Shown here: positions 8,422-16,391 of the stretch, piece by piece | Layout of the letters: the number at the start of each line of letters is the position of its first letter | Numbering within the stretch: position 1 is the stretch's first letter | DNA from: a virus | Virus record (IMG/VR): IMGVR_UViG_3300036652_000269 | Span: 1-64,000 of that record | Strand: one strand, 5' to 3' | DNA length: 64,000 nucleotides | The notes under the pieces: generated by a model | Seen by the model: only the letters and a program-made list of their open reading frames with translations | Database searches by the model: none | Told to the model about the DNA's origin: nothing | Made by a program: the position numbers and the translations under genes

Positions 8422-8667
8422 TTACAGACCACCCCGACCTGCGTATTCCAACAGAGCCTTGATGGACAACTGCTGCCCCGGCTTGCGTGGCAGCTTGCGG
8501 ACGACCTTGCGCTGGCCCCGGCTGTCAGTGGTGTACAAGTACAGCCACTGCCGGGTGTGAGCCATGTCGGTGATGCGGTACTGGTTGCCGCCGACACGAA
8601 TGACCCGCCCCACTACTTGGGTAACGGGTATCAGTTCGAAAGCCGCGATGGCGTGACCGTTGAACAC
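8422..8667 (-). CDS. Small beta-rich hypothetical protein
   Basis: 81 residues from a GTG whose first base is the last base of the upstream TAG stop. The middle (VGRVIRVGGNQYRITDM, WLYLYTTDSRGQRKVV) reads as a small beta barrel with a basic C-terminus. Similar in style to 60753-61004. Function unknown. Confidence 0.65.
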   Translation of the reverse strand: MFNGHAIAAFELIPVTQVVGRVIRVGGNQYRITDMAHTRQWLYLYTTDSRGQRKVVRKLPRKPGQQLSIKALLEYAGRGGL

Positions 8668-8867
8668 TAGAGTTCGCAGGCACAGGGTGACGTGTGGTGC
8701 CGAACGCAGACCGACCTTGGGGGCTGAAGCACTTTGCGTGCTTTGTGTGTAGCGGTTGGACGGCCATTAGTGGTCTTGCACCGCTGGCCCCTAAGTGCAC
8801 CGCAGAACGGGCACTTGACGTTCGTGGAGTGGTCACGTGAGTAGTTCGCATAACCTGGCTTGGACAT
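8667..8867 (-). CDS. Small zinc-ribbon protein (CPxCGA...C...H type)
   Basis: 66 residues. The ATG at 8867 is preceded by GAAGGG at 9 bases. The core KCPFCGALRGQRCKT...HKAR matches the short actinophage and actinobacterial zinc-finger pattern C-x2-C-G-A-x3-G-x2-C-x10-H-x2-R. Such domains are usually DNA- or RNA-associated; the partner is unknown. It is the first gene of the leftward cluster, next to the long gene-poor stretch. Confidence 0.7.
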   Translation of the reverse strand: MSKPGYANYSRDHSTNVKCPFCGALRGQRCKTTNGRPTATHKARKVLQPPRSVCVRHHTSPCACEL

Positions 8868-9860
8868 GTCGTACATCCCTTCGTGGTTGATGGAGCAGGT
8901 TGGATGACTTGCGTCGTCCTGGCCAGGCACGTACCCGAATGGGTTGGATACGTGCATGACCAGCACGGCAAGGTCATCAGTCTTGCCGTACACGTGATGT
9001 GACGTGGTGCTAACGTCATTGTCTTTTGTAGAGCTGACCCGCTGGCCGATGTGCTTGTGACAGTCAACGCTGTCGAATAGCGACCCGGTTTCTATCGTCG
9101 TCCGCTTTCATACGCCGCTTGTGTAGGGCTACGGGCTTGGGCGCTTGTATTGATCCCGGCGATCACGTAAGTGCCTTCCGGTTTCCTGGTGCTGTCCCCA
9201 AGCTGAAGTGGAGCGATCCCACCTGCTTGCTTCCGCAGTACCGCCCATGATGCTGGCGCGTACTAGTTACATGTGCACGATATCTACCTTGTCCCTGGCG
9301 GGTGGCTTACATCTTGACTATGCGTCTGACAGGCTATCGATTGTCCTGTCCCCGTAGTTCTGAGTCGAACACCTAGCTGCATCGTTTCCGGCACTTGCCG
9401 TAGTTTGATTCCGATGGCACAACGGGCCACCATCGGTTGCACTAGGTTCGCAGGGTCTTCGTCGTTATCGGGTAGGCGCACCCTGCCGTTGCGTTGGATG
9501 CCTTGCATGATTTTGCGTCATGTCTTCCGCCCGATTGTGCTGGGATTCGCTAAGTCCCGGTTCACCACCCCGAGCTACTTTGTTGTTGCCGCTGCTGTTC
9601 ACAACCGCACGGACGTACGTCCAAGTGTGCGGGTAAGCGTGAAGCTGGCCCAAGTAGGAGGTGGCCGATTCCGACCCCTGCTATGTCGTCACTGTCCAGT
9701 TATGAAGGTTCGAAGGTTCGGCGCTTTGAGGGTCTTGCTGCGGACCCTGCGGCCCGACTGCCCGGATTTGAGTTCACCAGGGGCTTCCGTCGTGCCCTAC
9801 CTTGCCCACCGCGCTAGCGGCTTGACGCTAGCTTAGTGCAAAAACGACCCAGGTCGCAAT
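8868..9860. other. Gene-poor stretch of about 1 kb
   Basis: No frame here has a convincing start, ribosome binding site and protein-like composition on either strand. Short hairpins occur (for example CCGATGG/CCATCGG near 9411-9437 and CGGCA/TGCCG near 9390-9402), but I found no tRNA: the only TTCGA-like segment, near 9364, cannot form a T-stem. The GC-rich sequence lies between divergent transcription units and could hold leftward promoters, a small RNA, decayed genes or a replication origin; none can be demonstrated by reading. Confidence 0.4.
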
Positions 9861-9861
9861 A

Positions 9862-10032
9862 CCAAACCGGACATTCGCCCAAGCACTTTTCGGACATTTC
9901 AGGACAAAATATCGGGGCAAACCAGACATTATAACCCATACAGACCACCGCATACTAGGGCAAACCGGACATAATGACCCGTCCAGCTGGCCAAACCTGT
10001 CCGCATAGTGGACTGTCGTCCAGATAGTGGAC
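9862..10032. repeat. Iteron-like repeats and two GTCC-N7-GGAC elements
   Basis: Related direct repeats with core CAAACCGGACAT occur at 9862-9875, 9918-9930 and 9961-9973, with a weaker copy (TTTCGGACATTT) at 9888-9899. The pair at 9914-9938 and 9957-9981 agrees over 25 bases with 5 differences. They are followed by two interrupted palindromes, GTCC-GCATAGT-GGAC (9999-10013) and GTCC-AGATAGT-GGAC (10018-10032), offset by 19 bases. Their position upstream of the H1-like gene and the replication cluster suggests operators or replication iterons. Confidence 0.6.
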
Positions 10033-10060
10033 AGCCCAGGATCGCTACGGCATAGGCAGT

Positions 10061-10089
10061 TTCACATCGACAATGTGAACGTGTAGTAT
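10061..10089 (+). promoter_or_regulatory. Promoter with operator palindrome for the rightward cluster
   Basis: TTCACA (10061-10066) and TAGTAT (10084-10089) are separated by 17 bases, a sigma-70-like promoter pointing into the H1-like gene. The -35 hexamer sits inside a perfect 7-bp palindrome TTCACAT-CGACA-ATGTGAA (10061-10079), which would let a dimeric regulator block it. The H1-like ATG follows at 10138 after CTGAAAGGTAA. Confidence 0.55.
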
Positions 10090-10137
10090 CTACTCGATAG
10101 CTAGCCCATCCAACCCATCCATCTGAAAGGTAAACTC

Positions 10138-10812
10138 ATGTCTGAAGCCACTGCTGAATCGGCACCCCGTACTGCTCGTAAGCGGGTGGCCAAGAAGGCT
10201 GTCGCGGAGAACACCACCCAGACCACCCCGACCGCTGACACGGATGCAGCCCCGGCACGCAAGGTGGCCCGGAAGGCTGTCAAAAATACAGCTGAGAAGC
10301 CCACCACTCCGGTCAAGAAGACGGCCCGGAAGGCGACCAGCAGACCGGCTGTCAAGAAGACAGCTGAGAAGACTGCGGCCAAGACGACTGTCAAGAAGAC
10401 AGCCACCAAGTCCCCGGCCAAGACGACTGTCAAGAAGACAGCTGCCAAGTCCCCGGCCAAGAAGGCGGCTCCGGCTGTGGAACGGGAACGCAACGAACAC
10501 GGCTACGTCGTCGGCACGGACATGGCTCTGATCAGCGACATGCTGGTGGCCGGTGGCGAAACCCGTGGGGAAGTAACGGACCGCATCCGTGGGTCTATCG
10601 AACCGACAACCCGTGGTGGCCAGCCCAAGAACGTGTCGTCGCTCGTTTCGATGGCCATCAAGGAACTGACTGCACGCGGATACACGCAGGAAGCAACGTG
10701 GCGCTTCATTCCGCCCGTAGCATCTTCGGACAGCGGTCGCAAGTCCACCGCTGCGCCCGCTGCCAAGAAGACCGCCAGGCGTGCGACAGGCCGGGCTAAG
10801 GCAAAGGGCTGA
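10138..10812 (+). CDS. Histone-H1-like Lys/Ala-rich protein
   Basis: 224 residues, with AAAGG before the ATG. Residues 1-118 are an Ala/Lys/Thr-rich tail built from repeated VKKTA / SPAK units like bacterial and eukaryotic H1 tails. A small globular region follows (about 119-195, from ERNEHGYVVGTD to QEATWRF) and a second basic tail closes the protein. Such proteins bind DNA non-specifically and compact it or silence genes. It is first in the rightward cluster. Three TGTC-N5-GACA copies fall on its VKKT repeats. A hairpin with a T-rich tail follows, so it may be expressed above its downstream neighbours. Confidence 0.75.
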   Translation: MSEATAESAPRTARKRVAKKAVAENTTQTTPTADTDAAPARKVARKAVKNTAEKPTTPVKKTARKATSRPAVKKTAEKTAAKTTVKKTATKSPAKTTVKKTAAKSPAKKAAPAVERERNEHGYVVGTDMALISDMLVAGGETRGEVTDRIRGSIEPTTRGGQPKNVSSLVSMAIKELTARGYTQEATWRFIPPVASSDSGRKSTAAPAAKKTARRATGRAKAKG

Positions 10813-10855
10813 CGGGTCCGGTAACGTCGTCATACGATGCCGTGGTCTGGAAGGG

Positions 10856-10910
10856 CCCGGTTCCCCGCATATCGGTTGGGAGGCCGATGGGGAACCGGGT
10901 TCTTTCTATC
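10856..10910 (+). terminator. Intrinsic terminator after the H1-like gene
   Basis: CCCGGTTCCCC (10856-10866) and GGGGAACCGGG (10889-10899) form a perfect 11-bp stem followed by TTCTTTCTATCTT on the plus strand. It lies between the H1-like gene and the helicase start and would cut most transcripts, leaving lower expression of helicase and primase. Confidence 0.65.
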
Positions 10911-10945
10911 TTGCGGACACATTGGACGACGACGATTGGACGGAC

Positions 10946-12217
10946 GTGTCTTCATCACCGGAAAGATTGCTGCTTAGCTCCATTGTGCGGGACGGCGACA
11001 TGAACGTGGCCATCCAACACGGGCTAGCCCCCGACATGTTCCACGCCTTCCCCGACGAATGGCTGTGGATGCAGACGTACTACATGAAGTACAAGCGGTC
11101 CCCGTCGAAGCTCGCGTTCAAGCACAAGTTCCCCGAGTTCCGGATCGCGGCTGTCAATGACACAAGTCACTTCGCGGATGAAGTCCGACGCCACCACGCA
11201 CGCACGTTGCTGACCGGCACACTCAGGGACGCTAGCAACCTGATAGCTGACGGCAAGCTGGACGCAGCCTTGATGGCCCTACAAGGGTCCGTGGTCGGGA
11301 TCGCAGCGGGTATGTCGGACAACGTTGACCAGGACATCTTCTCGAACTATGAAGACACCCTGGTCGAAGTAGACCGGCGATGGAAACTTGTCGAAACGAA
11401 AGGTTACAGCGGTATTCCCACCGGCATCCCGACCCTGGACGAACGGGTCGGCGGGTTCAACGCTGGAGAACTCTGGTTGTTTGCCGCCCGGTTGGGTGAA
11501 GGAAAGTCGTGGACCTTGCAGTCGATGGCCCTGGCGGCGGCGATGGAAGAGTACGTCATCCAGTTCAACGCGCTGGAACAGTCCCGTGCCCAGGTGTCAA
11601 TGCGTATCCATGCGCTGTTGTCGGGGTCTATCGGCAAGACAGTCTTCAGCAACACCGACTTGATGCAAGGCAAGGGCTACGACCCCGGCGAGTACAGGCT
11701 CTTTCTGAAAGACATGAAGGAAACCATCAAGGGCAAGTTACACGTGTCGGATTCCCCACGACTGACACCACTGGGCATCGCTGCACAGATCGAGAAGAAC
11801 AAGCCTCACGCGGTCTACGTGGACTACGTGCAGCTGATGTCGAAGGGGAAGGACTGGCAGGACATCGCAGCCATCAGCGGTGAACTGAAGGCCGTCGCCA
11901 TGGAGTACCAGGTTCCCGTCATCGGGGCAGCCCAGCTGAATCGTGACGCAGCAGGTGGCAAGGGCAACGCAGGCCCCGAAAAACTGGGTGGGTCGGACGC
12001 ACTGGGCCAGGACGCCGATGGTGTGGTCACCAGCAAGCAACTCAGTGAACGTGTCATCCGGCACATGCTGGCCAAGAACCGCAACGGTCCCGGTGGGCAG
12101 ACGTTCTACATCCACTTCGATCCCACCCAGGGCATCTACAAAGAGGTCAGCGCCAACCGGGCCCGCGACCTGATGGACGAAGACGAAGACAGGCGCGACC
12201 GGGAAGAGACCAAGTGA
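10946..12217 (+). CDS. DnaB-like replicative helicase
   Basis: 423 residues from a GTG at 10946 (SSSPERLLLSSIVRDGD), chosen because the terminator hairpin lies just upstream; the open frame extends to a GTG at 10781 that overlaps the H1-like gene. The N-terminal half is a DnaB-N-like helical region. The RecA-fold domain begins near YSGIPTGIPTLDERVGGF, with a Walker A-like ARLGEGKSW loop, a Walker B AVYVDYVQLM and a GAAQLNRDA segment as in DnaB/Gp4D-type helicases. It unwinds the fork and probably works with the primase two genes downstream. Stop and next start overlap (TGATG). A TATC-N5-GACA variant lies just before its start. Confidence 0.85.
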   Translation: MSSSPERLLLSSIVRDGDMNVAIQHGLAPDMFHAFPDEWLWMQTYYMKYKRSPSKLAFKHKFPEFRIAAVNDTSHFADEVRRHHARTLLTGTLRDASNLIADGKLDAALMALQGSVVGIAAGMSDNVDQDIFSNYEDTLVEVDRRWKLVETKGYSGIPTGIPTLDERVGGFNAGELWLFAARLGEGKSWTLQSMALAAAMEEYVIQFNALEQSRAQVSMRIHALLSGSIGKTVFSNTDLMQGKGYDPGEYRLFLKDMKETIKGKLHVSDSPRLTPLGIAAQIEKNKPHAVYVDYVQLMSKGKDWQDIAAISGELKAVAMEYQVPVIGAAQLNRDAAGGKGNAGPEKLGGSDALGQDADGVVTSKQLSERVIRHMLAKNRNGPGGQTFYIHFDPTQGIYKEVSANRARDLMDEDEDRRDREETK

Positions 12218-12411
12218 TGCGCTTCTTCCGGCGACTACGTGCACGACATGTCTGCAAGAAAAAGGGGCACGGTCGTCTGGTGCGGGTAGTGGACCAGTAT
12301 CACGCATTACCGGAAATGAACTACCTGACGGCCGTCCCCATGGTCATCGACAGACAGCACTACGAATGTGCTCGGTGTGGGAAACACATCCGACCTGCCG
12401 GGGTGCAGTGA
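12217..12411 (+). CDS. Small zinc-binding protein
   Basis: 64 residues, coupled at both ends by TGATG junctions to helicase and primase. The N-terminus is strongly basic (MRFFRRLRARHVCKKKGHG) and the C-terminus has a zinc-knuckle-like YECARCGKH. With one upstream Cys/His pair this could form a single zinc site. Its place between helicase and primase suggests a replication accessory role, by context only. Confidence 0.65.
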   Translation: MRFFRRLRARHVCKKKGHGRLVRVVDQYHALPEMNYLTAVPMVIDRQHYECARCGKHIRPAGVQ

Positions 12412-13370
12412 TGGCACGACGGTTCGATGAGTTCGCAGAGAAGTATCTGAACATCAGTCTGCGGTCCGGTCCCGAATACATGGTGCAGTGCGTCTTTCAC
12501 GATGACAGTCGGGCGTCGATGCAGTTCAATGCTGATCGCGGCCTCTTCGTCTGCTTCACCTGCGGCATGGGTGGCGGGATGCGGAAGCTGATGGCCGAGT
12601 TCGGTTTGCGGTCCATCGAAGAATCGTTGGACGTGTCCGACATCCTGGCCCGGCTGGACGAGATCGATCGTCGTGACGGCAAGCCTGCCAAAGACGACCT
12701 GCCGGTGCTACCGGAAAGCTACCTACGCCGGTTCTGCGGGCCGCTGGACTACTGGGAAGACCGGGGGCTGTCGATGGACACCATCAAGCGGTTCGGGCTG
12801 GGCAGCGACCCGCTAGAGACCGAGATAGCCACCATCCCGATCCGCAACGTGTCGGGCGGGCTGTTGGGTGTCATCAAGCGGGATGGTTCTGATGATGCCC
12901 CGATCCGCTACAAGTACCCCAAGGGCTTCAAACGGTCCCGGCACATGTTTGGGTCATGGCTTGTCGAAGAGACAGATTCCAACCTGGCCGTGGTGGTCGA
13001 AGGGTCTGTCGATTCGATGATGGTCTGGGAAGCGGGTCTGGTGGGCCTTGCCCAGTACGGGTCCACCATCGGACGACCTCAGATCAAGTTGATGCTGGAA
13101 CTGGGGATCGAACGAGTCGTCTTGCTGTATGACAACCCGGCCATCGACAAGGCAGGTGCACTGGCTATCCGGTATGCGCTGGGCTGGCACCGGGAAAAGG
13201 ATCGCAAGACCGGCAATGTCACCGAACGCTACGACCCGACTACCGACCTCGCACGGTTCTTCCAGGTCGCCATCGGGCAGTACCCCACCAAGCCGCGTCG
13301 GGTGAAGGACCCCGGTGCCATGACGGTCAGCCAGATTCAAACTGCGGTTGGCTCCGCACTGGCTGCCTGA
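12411..13370 (+). CDS. DnaG-like primase (zinc finger plus TOPRIM)
   Basis: 319 residues; ATG overlaps the upstream TGA. The N-terminal zinc domain is CVFHDDSRASMQFN...FVCFTCGMGG (C-H-C-C, about residues 27-54), as in DnaG-type primases. The TOPRIM half has the VVVEGSVDSMMVWEAG motif (about 198-213) with the catalytic Glu and Asp, then LLYDNPAIDKAG where DnaG usually has DGDxAG. It makes RNA primers for lagging-strand synthesis, presumably with the DnaB-like helicase. A TGTC-N5-GACA copy lies just before the TOPRIM motif (12962-12974). Confidence 0.85.
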   Translation: MARRFDEFAEKYLNISLRSGPEYMVQCVFHDDSRASMQFNADRGLFVCFTCGMGGGMRKLMAEFGLRSIEESLDVSDILARLDEIDRRDGKPAKDDLPVLPESYLRRFCGPLDYWEDRGLSMDTIKRFGLGSDPLETEIATIPIRNVSGGLLGVIKRDGSDDAPIRYKYPKGFKRSRHMFGSWLVEETDSNLAVVVEGSVDSMMVWEAGLVGLAQYGSTIGRPQIKLMLELGIERVVLLYDNPAIDKAGALAIRYALGWHREKDRKTGNVTERYDPTTDLARFFQVAIGQYPTKPRRVKDPGAMTVSQIQTAVGSALAA

Positions 13371-13407
13371 TAGTCTGCGTGTTACGTCGTCCGAACCCGC
13401 AGACACA

Positions 13408-13462
13408 AAGAACCCCCGGAAGTCACCGCCTCCTGTACACCAGGTGACTACCGGGGGTTCTT
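13408..13462. terminator. Long bidirectional terminator between convergent clusters
   Basis: AGAACCCCCGG (13409-13419) pairs with CCGGGGGTTCT (13451-13461), continued inside by AGTCACC (13421-13427) and GGTGACT (13443-13449), giving about 18 paired bases with one A-A mismatch and a 15-base loop. It lies where the rightward replication cluster meets the leftward structural cluster. A second, weaker hairpin (GCCCCG/CGGGGC) follows at 13518-13541. Confidence 0.75.
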
Positions 13463-13554
13463 GCTGTACGGGCCCTAGACGCTTTCGATGCCCATCGGGC
13501 CCGTCCGTAGCTGCCAAGCCCCGTCAGGCCGTCAGCGGGGCGTACAGCCGGGCT

Positions 13555-13782
13555 CTAGCTGGTGCTGGGTGGGTTCGTCATGCCGGTGGGGGCCGGAACC
13601 ACCTGGGTACCCTTGGCCGGGGCGTTGGGGACCTTGTAGACCCCGTACGTGGTGGCCACGGCCAGGATGGCGTCCGCAACCGTCAGAGCGGTGCCGTGCA
13701 GGAACCCGGACGACACAGCCATCGCCACCACACCTACGGCAGTGGTGACTGCCTTGGCTACCTCTTTAGCGGTGATTGTCAT
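13555..13782 (-). CDS. Small membrane protein, holin-like
   Basis: 75 residues; GAAGGAAG before the ATG. Two hydrophobic segments (VTTAVGVVAMAVSSGF and ALTVADAILAVATTYGVY) and a proline-rich KVPNAPAKGT tail fit small membrane proteins found in actinophage lysis modules. It is the last gene of the leftward structural cluster and carries a TGTC-N5-GATA variant at 13777-13789. It may be a second holin or a regulator of lysis. Confidence 0.6.
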   Translation of the reverse strand: MTITAKEVAKAVTTAVGVVAMAVSSGFLHGTALTVADAILAVATTYGVYKVPNAPAKGTQVVPAPTGMTNPPSTS

Positions 13783-13795
13783 GTTGATACTTCCT

Positions 13796-13948
13796 TCAGT
13801 GCAAGTGCGGGGTGGAGGCCATGGCGGGGATCGACATGGCAAGTATCTGAACGATAGAAGCGGTGGACATCCCGATCCACAACCTTCGGACCCACTTCGG
13901 TGCGTGGATGTACGAGCGTTGCGGGGTGTTGGTTCCGGTGCCTTCCAT
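13796..13948 (-). CDS. 50-residue single-TM protein
   Basis: ATG at 13948 with AAAAGGA 10 bases upstream. A basic stretch (PKWVRRLWIG) precedes one hydrophobic segment (MSTASIVQILAMSIPAMA), so a single membrane helix with the basic side inside is expected. It sits between two holin-like genes and is probably part of the lysis cassette. Confidence 0.55.
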   Translation of the reverse strand: MEGTGTNTPQRSYIHAPKWVRRLWIGMSTASIVQILAMSIPAMASTPHLH

Positions 13949-13989
13949 AGTGGGTGTCCTTTTGATGGCTGCGATGGGATGTTGATCGA

Positions 13990-14172
13990 TCACTTGCGCC
14001 GGTCGTTGTCCGACTTGCGGTAGCTGGCAGTCAGCACACCCACGATGGCCATGAACGCCACATTGAGTTCCGGTGCCGGGGTGTAGCCCTTCACGAAGAT
14101 AGGCGCTGTGAAGTTGACTGCCCAGACGATGGCGACTATCAGAATGATGGCGGTGCGCAGCCGATTCGACAT
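13990..14172 (-). CDS. Holin candidate
   Basis: 60 residues with a strong GGGAGG site. Two membrane helices (RTAIILIVAIVWAVNFTAPIF and LNVAFMAIVGVLTA) flank a FVKGYTPAPE turn, a pattern common in actinophage holins, and the C-terminus is charged (YRKSDNDRRK). It lies directly downstream of the endolysin gene, the usual place for a holin. Confidence 0.75.
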   Translation of the reverse strand: MSNRLRTAIILIVAIVWAVNFTAPIFVKGYTPAPELNVAFMAIVGVLTASYRKSDNDRRK

Positions 14173-14292
14173 GGCACCTCCCTGATGTGTCGCTCATCGA
14201 TCCGCCTTTCAAGCCTATCTGTGTGATCCACCAGAAACGTGACAAGGACATCCAGTTCTGTCCGAATGTCCTCATCACGTCACCTGATTGGG

Positions 14293-15399
14293 CTACAACG
14301 CCACTAGCGCGTCGAAGGTCTTCTGACCGGCGATGTAGTCAGTACCCAGGTTGTGCGCCGTCTGGAAGGCACCCAACGAAGCGTGAGTCTTCACACCTGC
14401 GATGCCGTCTGGAACACCGTTCTTGCAACCGCAGTCGAAGCCCGCGGCTTGGAGCATGGCCTGAAGTGCCTTCACACCGTTGCTGCCGTTGTCGTGGACC
14501 GGGGTCTTGTCTGCGTTGCGCAGGTCAAGGTTTTGCACGTTGACACTCCATGTGGTCGGGGATGGGGCCGGAACTGGGACAGGTGCCGGTGGTGTGGGGT
14601 CGCTGACCGGGACCACCACGGGCGGTGCTGGTTCGGTCTGGCTGGTTGTCGATTCGATACCCCACAACGCTTCGAGTGCCATCCTGGTGCCGGGGAACAC
14701 GGACACGTCACACGGCTGGATGCCACCGATTGACACTGTGGACTTGTACTGGCGCAGGTCGTAGGACTTGCTCCCGCCCCATGCGTTCCAGTAGCCCGGG
14801 GTGACGCCCTGCTGGTCACGCCCACCGGACTGAAGCACCTGCCACGGATCGGCGGTGCAGTTCTCGTTCGACACGTAGGTGCCGCCGTCCCACACCCAGC
14901 TGAACCCGTTGGCCGGAAGGGTTGGGTTGTGCAGGTAGCCGTTCATGTACCAGCGGCCCGAGTAGATGCCCAGTGGCCGGTCAGTCAGCTGTTGCCAGCG
15001 GGCCAGGAAGTCCAGCACGTCCTGCCACGACGGACCGTTGCCCCTGGCGTCTTGCGTTTCGACATCAATGCAGTGACCGACCAGGTTCACGTCACCGAGC
15101 AGTTGGGTGATGGCCCAGAACCGTTCGGCCTGCGCTGCACCGTTGCCTTTCTCCATGAAGAAGTAGCGGGCTCGGGGAACACCCAGTGCCTTCAGCACCG
15201 CATCGTTGGCGCGGGCCAGGATGTCGGAACCATCGGGGTTGAAGCTCACTCGGCCGTTGCCGGTGATGAGTCCTTGCCCGCACTTGTAGATACCGAAGCC
15301 GATGTTCTGCTGTTGCAGGATCGACAAGTTCAGTGCACGACCGTTGACGTTGGACACGTCAGGGCCGATCAGCACTTGGTTCAGATCAGCGAACGTCAT
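14293..15399 (-). CDS. Endolysin: GH25-like muramidase with C-terminal wall-binding domain
   Basis: 368 residues. The N-terminal about 225 residues fit the GH25 lysozyme fold: LIGPDVSNVNG near the start, the catalytic-type HCIDVETQD around residue 110, then LGIYSGRWYMNGYL and WVWDGG. A Pro/Val-rich linker (about 265-290) leads to a C-terminal peptidoglycan-binding domain of the PGBD type (VKALQAMLQAAGFDCG...GAFQTAHNLG). It cleaves the glycan strands at lysis together with the downstream holins. GH25 assignment is strong from motif order; wall specificity is unknown. Confidence 0.85.
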   Translation of the reverse strand: MTFADLNQVLIGPDVSNVNGRALNLSILQQQNIGFGIYKCGQGLITGNGRVSFNPDGSDILARANDAVLKALGVPRARYFFMEKGNGAAQAERFWAITQLLGDVNLVGHCIDVETQDARGNGPSWQDVLDFLARWQQLTDRPLGIYSGRWYMNGYLHNPTLPANGFSWVWDGGTYVSNENCTADPWQVLQSGGRDQQGVTPGYWNAWGGSKSYDLRQYKSTVSIGGIQPCDVSVFPGTRMALEALWGIESTTSQTEPAPPVVVPVSDPTPPAPVPVPAPSPTTWSVNVQNLDLRNADKTPVHDNGSNGVKALQAMLQAAGFDCGCKNGVPDGIAGVKTHASLGAFQTAHNLGTDYIAGQKTFDALVAL

Positions 15400-15414
15400 G
15401 GATGGGCTCCTTGC

Positions 15415-15648
15415 CTAGCTGGTTGGGATAGCGCCTGCTGTCTTACCGATGGCGTCAGTTGCCATGGTAAGCGTGATCAGGCTGGTCACCACTCGTTCCA
15501 GGATCGGCACGATGTCTGTCAAGGTGACATTAGGGTTCTGCAAAGTGGCCAGGTCCGCTTGCCCCTGCGCCACCGCTGCTGCCATCTGGTCTTGTGCACC
15601 GCGAATAACTGCTGGGCTCGATGCCGGTGCCAAAACGGTGGTAGCCAT
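15415..15648 (-). CDS. Small hypothetical virion-region protein
   Basis: 77 residues; ATG overlaps the TAA of the upstream gene. Mostly helical and uncharged (QDQMAAAVAQGQADLATLQ, TDIVPILERVVTSLITLTMATDA). It lies between a fibre-type protein and the endolysin. No family recognised. Contains a TGTC-N5-GACA copy at 15517-15529. Confidence 0.65.
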   Translation of the reverse strand: MATTVLAPASSPAVIRGAQDQMAAAVAQGQADLATLQNPNVTLTDIVPILERVVTSLITLTMATDAIGKTAGAIPTS

Positions 15649-16382
15649 TATGACACCACGATCTGAACGGACATCCCCTCGCACGTCACCGTGATGGTGT
15701 CGCCCGAAGTTGTGGATGTCACATCGATAGCTGCTTGGCCGTTCATTACCGGTTCAGTTGTCAGTGCGCCGTTCACGTTGAAGGTGGCCGACGTAGGTGC
15801 GCCGTCGTTCTGGTTGGCGTACGTCACCGTTGATGCAGTCGTGCCATCTGCCGGGATGGTCAGCGTGCTGGCAGTCAGCGAAGGAAGCGGTAGTTCAACT
15901 GGCACATCGACAGTGATGACGTTTGCTGTGACGGTGGCAGTACCAACCGACGTGGGTGCAGTGATCTGAAGTTGAGCTTGGTGGTCTACAAGCGCAACAT
16001 TCGTCGTGGTCCCATTGAATGTCACATCGACATTCGCGGGTGCACTACTGCGCTGATCGATGTAGGTTACAGTCAGTTGCTGCCCCAATGTGGCCGTGGG
16101 TGGGTCAACTGTCAGATTGACAGTTACCCAGATACCAGCAGCGTCATCCCACTGCGTACCGGGAGGTTGCGGGGGACGGAACATCGGCACACGGTCCGAT
16201 TCCCAACTGCCACCCACATGGGCATAGCCAGCGTTGGGGCTGGTAACAGCCACCAACTTCTTCTGTTGTTCTTGATACATCGCAGTCAGTACGTCGATGG
16301 AGTCTGTGTCGGTGTCATCGATGATGATGACGTTCTCGACATAGCCTGTCGAACTGACAACTGCGTAACTAGTCTGTGTCAT
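15648..16382 (-). CDS. Tail-fibre-region protein with Ig-like repeats
   Basis: 244 residues; TAGGAATCAAAC precedes the ATG. The N-terminal 85 residues resemble short fibre-assembly proteins that see an aspartate-rich start and a WESDRVPMFRPPQPPGTQWDD segment. The remainder looks like two Ig-like beta domains (VTVNLTVDPPTATLGQQLTV... and PSLTASTLTIPADGTTAS...), as in adhesive tail proteins. Three TGTC-N5-GACA copies sit in its beta strands, each on a VxxT stretch. Confidence 0.65.
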   Translation of the reverse strand: MTQTSYAVVSSTGYVENVIIIDDTDTDSIDVLTAMYQEQQKKLVAVTSPNAGYAHVGGSWESDRVPMFRPPQPPGTQWDDAAGIWVTVNLTVDPPTATLGQQLTVTYIDQRSSAPANVDVTFNGTTTNVALVDHQAQLQITAPTSVGTATVTANVITVDVPVELPLPSLTASTLTIPADGTTASTVTYANQNDGAPTSATFNVNGALTTEPVMNGQAAIDVTSTTSGDTITVTCEGMSVQIVVS

Positions 16383-16391
16383 GTTTGATTC

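Noticed and set aside
9350-9420. Possible tRNA on the minus strand (a GTGTTCGACTC segment).
   Set aside because: The flanking bases cannot form the T-stem and no acceptor or anticodon stem can be built around it.
10138-10500. Tandem repeats in the H1-like gene as a CRISPR-like or satellite repeat.
   Set aside because: The repeats encode VKKT/SPAK protein repeats with no constant spacers; they are coding.
13796-14278. A 160-codon frame covering the small membrane gene at 13796-13948.
   Set aside because: Upstream part overlaps the holin candidate in another frame; only the last 50 codons after a good ribosome binding site are credible.
14173-14292. Short open frame with a helical sequence between the holin and endolysin genes.
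   Set aside because: The frame has no start codon in the window between the preceding stop and the helical stretch, and it ends soon after; insufficient to call a gene.
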